From Cololabis saira (Eukaryota; Chordata; Actinopteri; Beloniformes; Belonidae), in assembly GCF_033807715.1 (NCBI RefSeq), contig NC_084596.1:31070879-31134878 (forward strand): DNA of 64,000 bases, read 5' to 3'. A model generated the notes under the pieces. That model was not told the origin of the DNA and did no database searches. It worked only from the letters and a program-made list of their open reading frames with translations. How positions within the stretch are numbered: position 1 is the stretch's first letter; each line of letters starts with the position of its first letter. Of this stretch, positions 11,901 to 48,149 are shown piece by piece. A program made the translations under genes and the position numbers.

Positions 11901-13405
11901 TGCGGAAATTCACCATTATTTATTATTTTTGTCAAAAATCAAAAATTGATTTCCTCAGGAATTCTTTGTATTCTACACAAAAATGACTCTCACCATAACT
12001 TTTAATTTTCTGCTCACTGTACTGTAAATAAAATGTATACATATTTGGGACTGACTAGGCACTTTGGAGCGACAGCGTAGGAGGTAACTAATTAATAAAA
12101 TTAGGAAGTGAGCTATTTGATATGGAGCAATGGGCTCAAGCTCAGGATGGTTGACAAAATACTGCCCAGTTGAATTCATGGCACTGTGAGAGATCTGGAC
12201 AAAAGCATCCAGTATAAAACATTTTTTTTAAAGAGCACATACTGTTTATGTTCACATTTGGCAAAAATATAAAGAGAGTTAGCAGCTGGAGGAAACTACT
12301 GTTGAGCTGCTGAATGCAGGTCAAAACACTTCAGCAAGTTGTGTTTTCTGACTTCCATCTTGTGTGATATTTTTGGCCTGAATATGGTGAATATATTCCA
12401 TATTGCACAAAAGAATAAATAAATAAATAATACAACCATATTTATGTCCGACGTCACATCTCCAAACCCTCCGATTCACCTCGTGAATCCCTGGGAGTGC
12501 TCATTCATTTCACTTTTCTAGGAGGTGTGTTTTATTTTTATTTCTTGCAAATAAATAGTCCAGAATAGACTTGTCGGGATACACTGGGTCCCTAAAACAC
12601 GTCTACAAGTCTACAGATTTGGGCTCCAGTTCCTTTTGTATGAAAAGGCCTTTATGATTCTGTATTATGCAAAAGAGACACATTCTGGTCTAGACACCAA
12701 CAGTCACTATTTACACAATCCATGAGCTGTGTTTTTCTTTTTTGTTGTTGACATACTCTGTACTTATGGCTGATTGTGGAAAAAAAAAAGAATTCAAGAT
12801 GAAACATTTACTCAATGAAGGTCTGTACAATCAATGACAACGTTTGGTTGGTAACCAACTTTGGACTTTGAAGAAATCTAGTCAGGCAACCTTTATGGTA
12901 CTTTTACGCACAAACTTTACACCAGCAGCCAAAAAGTGACCCTTAAATTTAACACGGAATGACCACTTTTTACATTTGAAATGTAATTAGCTTTTTACAT
13001 TACTTTGAGGTTCTTTTGGCAACAGCTCTACTTGACTATTATTATTTATAAACAAGGGTACACTTTTTTTTATGAGACTATTCACAGCGGCAATTTAAAA
13101 AGACAGATTGGAATTTTTTAATTGAATTTAAATGTTTTTTTTTAATTAAAGAAAAACATTTTTTTTTTCAATACCGGCAATCATAAAAGTTTACTGTTAT
13201 ACTGAATTGGTCAAGTCAATCATATTGTGTAAGTAAATAAAATGATTAAGGATGAAGGCCAGTAGAACACCTCCAGTCCATGATATTCCTTTTCTAATTG
13301 CCAAAGCACAAAGTATAAGGAGTGCAAGGGGTCACTTTGGTCTGCTCTGGTTGATCTAATGAACAGGGAACGGCACGTTGAAGTGGACCCTGGACGATCA
13401 GACGC
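8993..13405 (-). other. probable adcyap1r1 3' UTR and downstream sequence
   Basis: This 4.4-kb stretch follows the stop codon and has no recognisable coding exon and no obvious transposon, in contrast to the rest of the window. Several AATAAA signals on the minus strand could end the transcript. The one at 8993-8998 is the most distal I note. The true poly(A) site cannot be chosen from sequence alone. AT-rich runs and short A/T homopolymers are the only other features. Confidence 0.35.
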
Positions 13406-36398
<22,993 letters not shown>

Positions 36399-36533
36399 CG
36401 TGTCCCTGGAAGCGCGTGTATCCAGGAGGCCCCACAATGTCTTTGTGTGTGTCGGGTTACAGAGATGCACTGAAACTGTGTGTCCTCAGTGTCACCACGG
36501 CGTCACAGAGCACTGAAACGCAGAACAGAGAGA

Positions 36534-37250
36534 AGACCATGCAGAGGTGTCAAAAGTATTCACATTCATTACTCAGGTAGAAGTATAGATACTAGAGTTT
36601 AAAAATACTCCTGTAGAAGCATCAACTCAAGTTTTTTACTCAAGTAAAAGTATAAAAGTACTGGTTTCAAAACTAATTAAAGTATAAAAGTAAAAGTAAT
36701 GTAAGGGGGAAAAAGCCATTAAGGACAAAAGCCATTGAAAATGAATGTATCTTAGTATAATGCAAATATATTAAAGAACCATATATGTGTACGTTTGAGC
36801 ATTAACATGTGTTTCAGAGAGCAGGAGATATAATGACTATAATATATAGGCCTATAATATTGTAATGGTGCAAAAAGTCAAACTTCAGAGGCATGTTATC
36901 ATTTATCCTAACCTTTATTGGAATGTACATCCAAGTTTAGTTGCAGGAATCTGAGGGAACGGATGTAAGAACAAAACTGGACAAGAACATCTGAAACAAC
37001 CACAACCAAATTCACTCTATCCAGATGGAGCAATTTAACTGGATAGTTTTTTTTTAAAGGCCGAAATGAAATAGAGTAACGAGGCTGTTTTTAAAATGTA
37101 AGGAGTAAAAAGTACAGATAATTGTGTGAAAATGTAAGGAGTAAAAGTAAAGAGTCGTATAGTATAAATGAAGTATAAATAACCAAAATTTCTACTTAAG
37201 TAAGGTAACGAAGTATTTGTACTTCGTTACTTGACACCTCTGAGACCATG
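36534..37250. mobile_element. hAT-type non-autonomous element with perfect 8-bp duplication
   Basis: The element body 36542-37242 has ends CAGAGGTGTCA and TGACACCTCTG. AGACCATG flanks it on both sides (36534-36541 and 37243-37250), an 8-bp target duplication diagnostic of hAT transposons. It is 701 bp, has no coding frame, and is rich in AAGTAAAAGTA words. Its near end is 29 nt upstream of the 3' splice site of the first coding exon. Confidence 0.95.
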
Positions 37251-37799
37251 TATGAAAAAATGTCTGTGTTTTTGGATACAATATCGGTGTACGGGCTGTA
37301 ACAATATGCAACACTTAATTCATTCACTGTCAGTAGCTCTGACCTGAAGTTAAGTCATCAGTGGTATAACACACTTTCTTTACCAAAGTTAGAAACTGGA
37401 TGACACAAATGTTCAAGACAAACCTGTAATGTTATGCATCTTGGGTGTGTCAAGAACTTATTTCGCCTCACAGTGATTTTATAAAGAGTTTAACTCACTG
37501 GGGGAAATCTGGAAAATAAAGACTGCTGTTAAAAAACTGAAGGCTGAAAAAAGAAATCTGTGAATCAATCAAAGCTAACATCTTCATCAAATTGAACACA
37601 TTCACTTAGGATGTGAGTTCAAATTATAGAGTAAGACCTTTTTCAAAAAAAGCCATTTTACTTGCCAACCATTTTTTGGAAGCAGCCGTGAGGTGAGATG
37701 AAGATTGGATTCCTCTCACTCACGGCCCAAGATAATGGAATTGAATGGGAATATTGACGGTGCGTTCACAAATATAGTAGCAGCAGTTAAATGAATAAT

Positions 37800-38471
37800 C
37801 AGAGGTGGAAAAAGTACTGAAAAATTGTAATTGAGTAAAAGTATCTTTGCTTTGCTTAAATCCTACTCAAAGTAAAAGTAAAAGTACTCATCTAAAAATT
37901 TACTCAAGTAAAAGTACAAAAGTACTTCATTTAAAATGTAATTTGAGTAAAAGTTACTTTCAGTTATTTAATGCAAAAAAAGGATGAGTCAGAATCAAAT
38001 CCAGCACAAGTTGTTTTAATTAACTTCGAGGCATATTAAAGTACACATCCACACTTGTAAAAGCTCAGCTGAGCTCAGTAACATGATCCTTTTACTTCCG
38101 CAGAACAGGACAAAAAGGACAGTCCCAACCTGTACTGTAAAGTGCAAACTATTTTCAGTAATATTGTCCAACCGACAACACTAAAACCAGAATCAAAGTA
38201 TTCAAACACTAAATAAAGTGCCCAATGCCCGCAGGATCCACCAACCAAAATAAACCAAAATAAAATGCCCACAAGATTTTCACCATACATTTTGTACTCA
38301 GTAACGTGAGGGGGTTCAAATGTAGCGAAGTAAAATACTTGGGTCAAAATGTACTCGAGTAAAAGTAAAAATTACATATTTCAAAAACTACTTAGAAAAT
38401 TACAAATTACTCATAAAAAGTACTCAATTACAGTAACATGAGTAAATGTAATTTGTTACTTTCCACCCCTG
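37800..38471. mobile_element. second hAT-type non-autonomous element with 8-bp duplication
   Basis: Ends CAGAGGTGG and CCACCCCTG, flanked by TGAATAAT at 37792-37799 and 38472-38479. The sub-terminal TACTCAAGTAAAAGTA words resemble those of the 36542 element, so the two belong to related hAT groups. 672 bp, no transposase. Confidence 0.93.
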
Positions 38472-38479
38472 TGAATAAT

Positions 38480-41400
38480 ATAAAGGTTATACCTGAAAAA
38501 TGTACTACTCATAATTTATAAAACACTAGAGTACTAAAGAAGATATTAACAACAAGTTTAGTTCAGTGGAAAAACTATACAAATGTGAATATACATATTA
38601 TATATTGTGCAGTATAGGAACAGAGGTGATTTTGTATATGACAGGCTTGCAAGAGAAGGAGACGATGCAGGAGTAATCAAAGTCTTTAAATTATAAAGAT
38701 TTTTGGCAAAAGCGCTGCAACTGCAGGTTGATAAAAACTAAGACCAAAAACCAAAAGCAATTGATCAAATGAATGAGATCAAGGAGGCTACACAGGAAGC
38801 AGGGCTAACAATCAACAACACCTAGCAAAGGTGGAATGAAAAACAAGTATATAGCTGTTTTCTAAAAGCCCATACTACATGCTGCATTATATTTTAGTAT
38901 ACAGTACTGCATGTTAATGGTATGGTGGTTGTTAGTTACAGTTACGGCAGGCGACAACAAAGGAAGTCTTACACAAGAGAAATTAAAAGAGGACATTAAG
39001 CTCAACACAAAACATGAGTCTAGATGACAAAAGAGCAAAAGTAATCCGAGATTTAAACTTCAACAGAAGAACTGAACAATAATCTGATAAAACATTATCA
39101 AAATCAAGAGCATGACGGCATAAACGTCTCTGCAAACGTGATGCTGCTAGTTCCAGTTTCCCTGTGGGGCAGTGATGAGTGTTCCTACATTTGTTAGTGC
39201 GTTAGATCAATGTTGGACCCCTTTTTCATCCAAGGCCACATCAGCAACATGGTTCACGTCAAAAGGTCAGTTGGACAGTAAATACCAGACTATTTAAATA
39301 TTTCTACTTTTTCTTTAAATATCATTTTACATAATTACCTCTGCATGTAACTATTTACGATAACTATGAATTCATTACTGTTGTAGAGGTGTAGAAGAGA
39401 CTTAACAGACAAATCTGCCTTCATGCAACAAAAAACAAGTACTGGTTTGTCTCCATTTGGCAGAAACATGTTTTTGCCTCTTTTCAAACCCATGACTCAA
39501 CTGTTGTAAGAAAAAGCTTCATTAGAAATACTTCAATATAGTAGGTAATACTTTCATGACACAGGTAACAAAATCAAGATGTTTTTTTGGGACATCATTA
39601 TAGTCCATGGTTTGGCAAAATCACATGGTTTTAATGTAAGTGCATAATTAACTTTGTTGGCCAGAAGAAAATGAGGGGGCGGGCCTTCAGTTTGACACGT
39701 CTGCATTAGTTAGACCTGTACCACATCATTGTGTGAAGGATTTGTATGAACATCTTTATAAAAGCGTCCAGTTAAAGGACACTTTCTGTTCATTTGTCTG
39801 TGCAACTCAGATGCCGCCTGTGATAGATTATATTATATCAAACTCCACAAATGTAGTCAATTTTTAAACATTTCTTTTGTTAGAACACTCACTCTTTTTG
39901 TGCTTGTGTTTCTGTTATCTCTCTTCATGATGCCTTTTATACGTCACTCTGAATGCTTCCATCATAGACTGAAACAATACAAAACAAACACAGCGCTCTG
40001 CTGGACACCCATCATTGTATATCTGCACAGATTCCTTTTCTTATAGTAATTGCCTTATCCTTATACGGATAAATGTTTATTGATTTTACTAACTGGATAC
40101 GTAAGTGAGATAAATATGCCAGTGACTCAAAAGGTGAAGCTTTATAAGAGGACAAATTGATCACCAAAGCCAAAAATGCTTTGAAGGATCACATAAATTT
40201 CTTGCAAAACAATAAAAATTCACGTGGCTTGAGTCAGACTTTACACCCCCACACCACGCACACACACACCCACACACACACACACCTTTTTTTCTTAATG
40301 TCTTATTCAGCTGCACAGCTTCCGGAAACACAGTGATTCACTGAAAACCCAGAGCCCACTGGCCAGCAGCACCAGCAGAGACACAGAGCACACACTCTCA
40401 CATCTTCTCCCAAAGATAATTTACAGACACAGAAAAATTCTGCTCTGTGGTTTTTTTCCCTCTATACCAAATCCAATTACTTCCAATTCACCTCTTGGAT
40501 GCTTCATCAAGTAATAGAACAGATCGTGCTCAGAGGGAAAACCCTGAGATTTAGCAGAACTGAAACCAATATGAGAATATTTAAACCAAAAATGCTTATA
40601 GGCCTGCATGCAGATGCTTGATGGATAAAGACTCAGACATGGAGGCAGTTAGATCTGTTTCTCTTTGTCTTATTAACCAAAATGTCACAGCAGCTGTGTC
40701 TCTGGAAGCTCCGAATGGCATTAAAAGTCAGTTTTATGTTGAACAAACCCATATGTCTTTGGCACTGAGAAACCTCTGGTGCAGAAAACAGCAGACAGGC
40801 TGAACATCAAACTATCCTGGGGCCAAGAAATGTAAGACTCTGCTTTGCTCAGCACTGAATAAGTGTGAGTCACTATCCAGCGAAGCTTTAAAGCCACGGG
40901 AATATTCAATGCTATTTATTGTATAAATTGCCCGTATGCCAGTGGAACATTCAATAAAGTGAAACAGTTTGCAGACACAGACACGAATCTGTTGAGTTCA
41001 GCTGTAACATGACTGAAAAAAACAAAAAGACAGACAGCCTTTAATGGGTAACCTGGAATCACACACTTGGCCATTTGTGTTTACAGATGCAGAGGCATAA
41101 AGAAAGGACGATGCAGTAACGTTCAGTTTCAATTGAAAACGATCCAGAATACCATCAAATGAATCCAGATGCAATGCTGTAAACGTGGACTGCATGTTTG
41201 TCAGTGTGCAATAATGCAGCCGTTCAAAAGCAGACAGCTTGGTGAGCACGCTCGTTTTCAGCTTCTCTTCCCCAGTACTTACATTGTTATACAGTAAAAT
41301 CCACACAAATTATTTGCCTGTCATCTAAAATTTAAATGACTGGCCATACAACGCTGTTTGTTTGCATTAAAGAGAAAGAAAAAAGCTTTCATTACAATCA

Positions 41401-41774
41401 GTAATCAAGAGACAAATGGTCTGTCGCTTGAATGTAGACAATCAATACCCCCCCTCTCCGTTCAATTTCTAATAATTCGTGCATCTGAACACATTTATCC
41501 GCCTGAATCATGCATGTGGGTGACCTTAGCTCGCAAAGCATCAGAAGAAAAGCATGTCATTATTACTGCCTATTTACTCCAGTCATTCAAATGATCCGAC
41601 TATACTGTACCTTCCGACTATTCAGGAAACAACCAAATATTTCAAAACCCACACCATAAGTTGACTGCTTTCTTCATTTATCAGATGCTGTAAAAAATAA
41701 GACAATAATAGCAACAGTCCGAGGATGATGATAGTAAGAGCGCGCAGCGCCGCGTTAAGAGTCAGAGAACTCAC
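38480..41774. other. adcyap1r1 5' intron, remaining part
   Basis: Unique-looking AT-rich sequence with a short CA-rich stretch at about 40255-40285. No coding exon, RNA gene or defined mobile element recognised. Confidence 0.5.
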
Positions 41775-41960
41775 CGAGACGTCTTTACAGAAGCAGAAGC
41801 CACATTTCTACACACGAGCCGTCGCAGGGACGGAGTCCCAGACAGAGCTGCTTCTGCTGCTTTATTCCTCTGATAACACACTGGTCAGTTCAGTCAGGCC
41901 GTCCTGATACGGCAGGTGCCGCTCCGGCTGCTGCTGCGGCTGCTGCAGGAAGTACTCTGC
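41775..41960 (-). other. adcyap1r1: candidate first non-coding exon and promoter region of adcyap1r1
   Basis: On the minus strand GTCTCG|GTGAGT at 41775/41774 is a strong splice donor, without an acceptor needed further up. Sequence upstream of it is GC-rich with many CpG and CTG/CAG words, unlike the AT-rich introns, as expected for a fish promoter. The 5' limit is not determined; 41960 is only where the AGG tract begins to dominate. No TATA box seen. Confidence 0.45.
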
Positions 41961-41981
41961 GCTGCAGCTGCGGCAAGAACG

Positions 41982-42440
41982 GGAGGAGGAGAGGGAGGAG
42001 GAGGAGGAGGAGGAGGAGGAAGATGAGGAGGAGAGGGAGGAGGAGGAGAGGGAGGAAGAAGATGAAGAGGAGGAGGAGGAAGATGAGGAGGAAGAGGATG
42101 GGGAGGAGGAGGAGGCAGAACAGGAGGAGGAGGAGAGGGAGGAAGAGGATGGGGAGGAGGAGGAGGAGGATGGGGAGGAGGAGGAGGAGGAGGAGGAGGA
42201 AGATGAGGAGGAGGAGGAGGATGAAAAGGAAGAAGAGGAGGAGGAGGAGGAGGAGGAGGAGGAGGAGGAGGAAGATGAGGAGGAGGAGGAGGAACAGGAG
42301 GAGGAGGAGGAGGAGGAGGAGGAGGAGGAGGAGGAGGAGGAGGAACAGGAGGAGGAGGAGGAGGAGGAACAGGAGGAGGAGGAGGAGGAGGAGGAGGAGG
42401 AGGAGGAGGAGGAGGAGGAGGAGGAGGAGGAGGAGGAGGG
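41982..42440. repeat. long imperfect (AGG/CCT)n tract
   Basis: About 450 bp of GGA triplets with occasional GAA, GAT and CAG interruptions. The plus strand is almost pure purine. It begins within tens of bases of the presumed adcyap1r1 first exon. The long poly-Pro, poly-Leu and poly-Arg open frames here are products of the repeat, not genes. Confidence 0.98.
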
Positions 42441-42479
42441 GGCTGCCGGTTCCTACGGGGTTGCTCCTCGTCAGACACA

Positions 42480-45078
42480 GCAGCAACAAAGTGAGACTGT
42501 TTTGTCTACAAAGATGTAGCGGGAGGAGTGGACATATTCTCTACTCTGGGATGTTGAACTGAAATAAATAAATACATTTAAAAAAAATCCTACCAAAGGA
42601 CAAATGGGAAACTTTTCATAAAACTTTTTTACATTTGCGCCTACTTGTTTGAGACGCTCAAGACGGCGTAAAGTCCCATCCCCTGTTGCATGCAGTTTTT
42701 GAGTAGAAGGATGTGAGTGAGTCACATTAAAGCAAACGTTAGTATGACTTTAACCCGTGCTCAAAACCATGCCTAAATAAAAGTGATGCAGACAGGCCAC
42801 TATGGCCCCTGGCAAGCGTTTACTTGCAGAACCATGGACAGCGACCAAACACTCACCTCAGGGTGCTACTGCCCAGCAGCTCAGAGCAGCATGGTTTATC
42901 TGCAACATCCCTCTCAAAAATACTGATTTAAGTCAATCCCAACAGGACTGGTCACAACCAAATCTCAGACATGAGAGATTATTGAGAACTTCTGCCAGGG
43001 ACAAGTAAAGCACCCTTTGGACCAGAGTCCTGGTATCAAGGAACTGTCCTGGAAACCAATCAGATGATGAAAAAGACATGTAAAACGAACACAAGGAATC
43101 TCAAAAGAAAAAGAAGAAAGATCAAAAATTATGAAACCTGATGGAAGAGGAGTTCAAAAAACAAGAACATCAAGCAATAATCAAAGACATTGCAGAAAAT
43201 GGCACACAATTTTTCAAAAAATACACAAGATGACCATTGAAAATATGTAACAATCTTGAAAATATTAAAGTGTCTAAAAGTTTCAATAAAAATCAAGATA
43301 ATAGAGAAACACAAATTAATCAATATGCAAACCAATTACATAACAACCATGAAAATTTCAAGGAAAAACAAAGTTATAAACAAGCGTAAAATAACCACAA
43401 ATATTGGGCATAAAAATGTAAGAAATGTGAGAAATATAAGAAACACAAAAAAGGGGAATAAATAACAAAATACCTTTTTATCATCTGGATTAATCTCTTT
43501 CAGACTGTTTCTAGATGGTTCTATTTGGACCTCAATTTCAAACCACGATACCATCAAAGCCATGCAAAACTGAAGAAATGGACCTACCTTTCTCTTATTG
43601 CTACATACATTGTGCAAACTTGTTTTATACTTTGTAACAATGACAAAATGAGAATAAAAATTACACCTTAGAGAGGCAGAGGGCGAAGGTATATAGATTA
43701 CTTTTCATAAAAGAGATACACATCTGTTCTAAACAGAATTCAAAAAGCTTTCACAGTTATGCAAAACTCTGAAAAAGTTGCTAAATGATCATGAGGGTAT
43801 AATGTTTACCAAATAAAGTAATGCAATACAACTAAAAACATAGGCTCTTTTCATGTCTTACTCATAGGTGCAAACTCTGCTGATGGTTGTAAAATGTTTA
43901 TGGTCACAGATATAAGTAACTTCTTTTCTACAGTAAAAAAAAAAACAAATATGGGATTATCATATCCAGTTTTACATTGCCCCCAAACCAGAGATTTAAA
44001 TGGGTATCTTTCTCTCATTTTTTTCGTCTCGTCAATAAATGATTCCCCACCCTTTATTTTGTAAATCTTGCTGGAGTCAGGCTGGACTATTTCCAGGAGA
44101 ACATATATGCAGGCGAGTGTTCTGAGCGCAGCCTGAACCAAATGTGATTGATCAGCCAGCGGAGCTCTTTTGATGGGTTTGTTATAAATCAGCGAGGCAT
44201 AAAAATAATTGAACCCAGAGATTAAAACAGGAAATAGAAAAGCCCACATTCACTGCCTCCAAGACCTAGCAAAATGTATGAAATGGGGGTGGGGTTTACG
44301 AGGATCAGTGACGCATGTCCGTTGCTGTTCCCGGAACATTTTGACACTGTTACCGGCCCTGCTCCAAGGACATCCATGGAAATGCTCCTATAAAAGACGA
44401 AGTCAGAATATTCTCCCATTTCTGCAGCTTATCAGCATGTTAGCAGCATGTTAGCTCATTTTCACGGCAGACGCTCAATGTATATTTCTCTTGCTTGTGT
44501 TTTGGGTTTTCAGTTCTTAATTAAACTAAATTAGGCAATGATGCAAAGACAATAATCACTCTCCTGCAATAATTATAGATGTGCGTAAACTGACTGTTTA
44601 GAGAGAAACTGTTTTAGAATATGCTACCGTTTTGAGATATTTTCCTAGCAGTGTCTTCAAAGTGGTCACAGCACAAATTGATGAGTTTAGGGTCTCAGAC
44701 ATCTGCCCTAAGACACTCTGATGATGACGATAGTTTTCACTGTAATGGAAACGTTTCTCTGTGTCAAAGGTCAAACCAGTATCCCTCCAGCTATTAAATG
44801 GCCTTCTGACACAAACATCAGGATGTGATCTGGGCTTTGAGGGACAAGGTGTTCATTTTGGCAAAATACGGCAATAAAATTGTTATGTCTGTATCTCTAA
44901 GTGTGTGAGGGTAATCTGTTCTTAGAGGCAACAGGTTTTAACAATTTAGAGGGTAACTTGTTTTGTCCATGCACCCCCCTGATCGCTGAGATACTTGTAA
45001 CACAATACGTTACAACAACTGGCTCAAATTAAGTAATTGACAAACTAATAAAGACCTTGATGCCAAGCGAAAGAAGTG
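42480..45078. other. intergenic, no supported gene
   Basis: AT-rich, with one member of a duplicated segment (43472-43620). A 132-codon minus-strand frame at 43851-44249 has no recognisable domain or splice context and was not called. Confidence 0.45.
43472..43620 (+). repeat. duplicated segment, copy 1
   Basis: Shares TCATCTGGATTAATCTCTTT, CAGACTGTTTCTAGAT and AGCCATGCAA.ACTGAAGAAAT with 46000-46225, in the same order and orientation. Copy 1 lacks about 75 bp present in the centre of copy 2. Family unknown. Confidence 0.75.
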
Positions 45079-45180
45079 ATCCATTCATTTGACCCAGGTG
45101 TGTTGGCACAGGGATACACCTAACACATGCAGGGTGGTAGATCTTAAGAACTGGAACTGAGAATCACTGATGCAAATCAT
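45079..45180 (-). repeat. partial copy of a short dispersed repeat
   Basis: Contains TTTGACCCAGGTGTGTTGGC and ACATGCAGGGTGGTAGATCT, the word order of a common teleost MITE-like repeat. Another, more complete member is at 52549. Confidence 0.45.
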
Positions 45181-45999
45181 TGTTGCATTCATACATTCAA
45201 ATGACGTAGATGAACTTGCACTGGTTGAGGGCAATTCCAACTTGCATGTTAATCATGTAGACCTTTCAGGTGGAGCTTGCAGGACTAGCAGTGTTAGGGT
45301 TAGGTGAATCAGCTAGTGGTCAGCTTTTACCTGTCAACACCATTTATATGTGAACGACTCCAGGACACTTCCTTACACATAGCTGAGCCATCTAACTGCC
45401 AATGAACAGTTTTCCATGCCAAACATGTGGAGAAGCCTGTTCTCCAGCAGGAACACTCCAGATGCCTCCTGGACCCCGGCCTAGACAGAAGACGTATCCT
45501 ACCAATCACTAGTGTGGATACAGTTTAATTAGTCCTTGGCTTGGATGTACATGTTGCCCAAACCCCAAACTCCTTGGCCTGGATTTTTAGGCTTCATCAT
45601 GGTCCCTGGTAAAACCATGGAAGACTCCTAGCTTTGCTTGACAATGTCAGGGGTTTTGACACCAGTGAAAGTTTGATTAGTTTTCCCCTGGAACAGCATT
45701 GTCAGCGTTCTTGTGCTCCAGTTCGCTTTCCAGACTGTTCCAGACTGTTTTTGGTTTTCAGGTCCTCCCCCAATAATTGCTTTTACATTGCTATTTTGGT
45801 GCACTTTTCTCTACTTACTTTGTTTCTTAATCTTATGTTTAACTTGTTCATTAGATTCCTTGATTAATGTTTTTTTTTACATTCAGATTCCTTCTCCTAT
45901 AGCATATCAACTTCTACTTATTTTAAAATAGTTTTATTACAAGATTTCTATGTTCATTGTACTTTCCAACCATTTGTTTCCACTGCTCTGACCCGCCCT

Positions 46000-46225
46000 T
46001 TTGTCATCTGGATTAATCTCTTTCAGACTGTTTCTAGATAAACTGTTCTGCAGTTGCTTGTACAGGATATTTTGTTATTTAAGTTCTGTTTATTTAATCC
46101 TGCTTTTAATGTGTCTGCAAATTGCTCCTCAACTTCAAACCATTCATAATAATACCACCCAAGCCATGCAATACTGAAGAAATACAGCTACATTTCATTT
46201 ATTGCTATGGAAATTGTGGAAATAT
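46000..46225 (+). repeat. duplicated segment, copy 2
   Basis: Second member of the pair described at 43472. It carries extra central sequence (about 46045-46120). Confidence 0.75.
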
Positions 46226-48130
46226 ATTTTATTGTTTTTAACTGACAGAGCAGCGTTATTGTTCAATTATACACACTGTATCTTTTTTGAATGTCTTGTA
46301 TGGATGGATTATGTTTCATCAAGTTTTTTGTTTCATTTGCATTTCACAGTATGTGCCAACCTTTTTGTGAATATTTAAAATAAGACATGGGCTGACTGAT
46401 AAAATCATGTTGCTCCTGCTATAAAAGGTTTACCAAATAAATTGGCCAGTGAGTGTTACAAAATCTAGATTCAATATAAAAATGTACTGGGATGCAACAT
46501 GTTCTTCTTCCTTCTTTAAATGTGACTCCAGTGCTTGCTATTATTGGACTTTTCAGTTCCTACTAAGAATCAATCCATACCTCTTTTATTTAATCATATT
46601 TCACATACTTTCAGAATCGTAAACTCATTTCGCACAGTCAAAAATAGGCTTTCAAGACTTTGGAGAACATGCCCACGAACAGTCTGTCTCCTGTGTTGCT
46701 TTATTGACATAACACAGTCTCCTCAGAGCGTCTATGCTCCACTGCGCCTCCACTCAATGAAGCTCTCTACAGGACGTCTCTCCTTCTTCCTCCGCCATCA
46801 CGCACCAATCAGGCTGTTGAATTGCCATGGAGACTCATCTTTGACAGCATGTGAGAGGGAAGCATTGAGTGTTTAAGTGTAAAGCCCACCTACCCACCTC
46901 CCAAAGAGGACACTGCGGGAAACCTGGAGACAAGACCTCACCTGACTCCCATCCCATCTTTCTTTTCCTTTTAAATATCGGTGTCTTGCTGGGTGTCTCG
47001 CTTGAAGCGGATTAATCAATCAGCTGATCTGATGTGGCAGTGAACAAGGCAGACGTAATGTCCAATAAACTCTGCTTTTTCAACACGATACATTGGAAAA
47101 TATTCTCCTCTTAATTGTATGTGACTCATTTCTTATTAAAAATGAGTCTGAAAGTGAAGTCATTTGATAGGAAAAAGTGAGTCATATCAGTACCTTTATA
47201 AATAAAGTACTAATTATAAATTACAAAAAAACTCCATTCATCATTGAAAGACTCACAAATTCTTACTTTGTGATGAAAACATTTGAAATTCACTTCAGAT
47301 TATTTTCATTTTAAACGTAAAACTCTGCTGTACGATCCTTACGATACATCATTGAAATAATAATAATTGAAATGCGACTAAACCCCACAGCTTGCTGCAC
47401 TAAACACCTGATAGCCTGCTGAGAGAGGACTGCAGGCAGACTCTGTAGAGGGCTGACGCTTGCTGTCAGATCATTAACCTGCAGGATGCTGCTTATTTTG
47501 ACATCCTGCAGCCCATTGGCTCACAACGTTTGTATCACTCTGTCTATTTAATTAATTCCTGCTGTATAGTAAATCACAACAAAAGTCGTTTAATGGCACT
47601 TTGCAAAGAGAAAACCCCTCAGATCCAAAGGGAAAGAACTTGGCAAAAGTTGGAAGGAAAATAAATTGTTTAAGCAGGAGGAAACCCCTGGCATAACTAG
47701 ACTCAGAAAGAGTGGCCATCTGTCTGAGGTGGTGGAACAAAAGACAGATAAACAGCGTAAACAAACAAGAAATACAAGAATAAAATGCTGGATATGTTAG
47801 TCAGGGCACTAACTAACTAACTGTGAATCAAAAAACATACAGCTTCAGAGCCACAGGCTGCAGGTTGGTGCAAAGATAATAAAATGTGGACACAATGTGG
47901 AAAAAAAGAGAGAAAGACAAAGTGAATGACAATGTAAAAGTGTGGAGACACGAGATAATAGCAGAGGGGAGCTGGTCTGTGCATTATGGGAGGTTCTCAA
48001 TCAGTTGGGGGGAGTAAAGGCTTAAAGGTTGGGTAGGAGATCTTCATAAGCTTTTGTTAAAAAAATGTTAATCACGTCTGATGGATTTGTTTAATTTGTT
48101 TGATTTTGCTTTTGTAATTTCTTCACTTTT
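46226..48130. other. intergenic, nothing recognised
   Basis: No exon, RNA gene or defined repeat could be supported. Confidence 0.4.
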
Positions 48131-48149
48131 CTGTGAGGGGACCTAGGGT

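Noticed and set aside
41890..42562. Long open frames encoding poly-Pro, poly-Leu or poly-Arg (180-200 codons)
   Set aside because: They are translations of the AGG/CCT triplet tract in different frames, with no flanking conserved protein or splice structure.
43851..44249. 132-codon minus-strand frame
   Set aside because: Hydrophobic start but no recognised domain, no splice signals in agreement and no homologous neighbour. Likely chance.
46535..46876. 113-codon plus-strand frame
   Set aside because: No motif, signal or splice context to support it.
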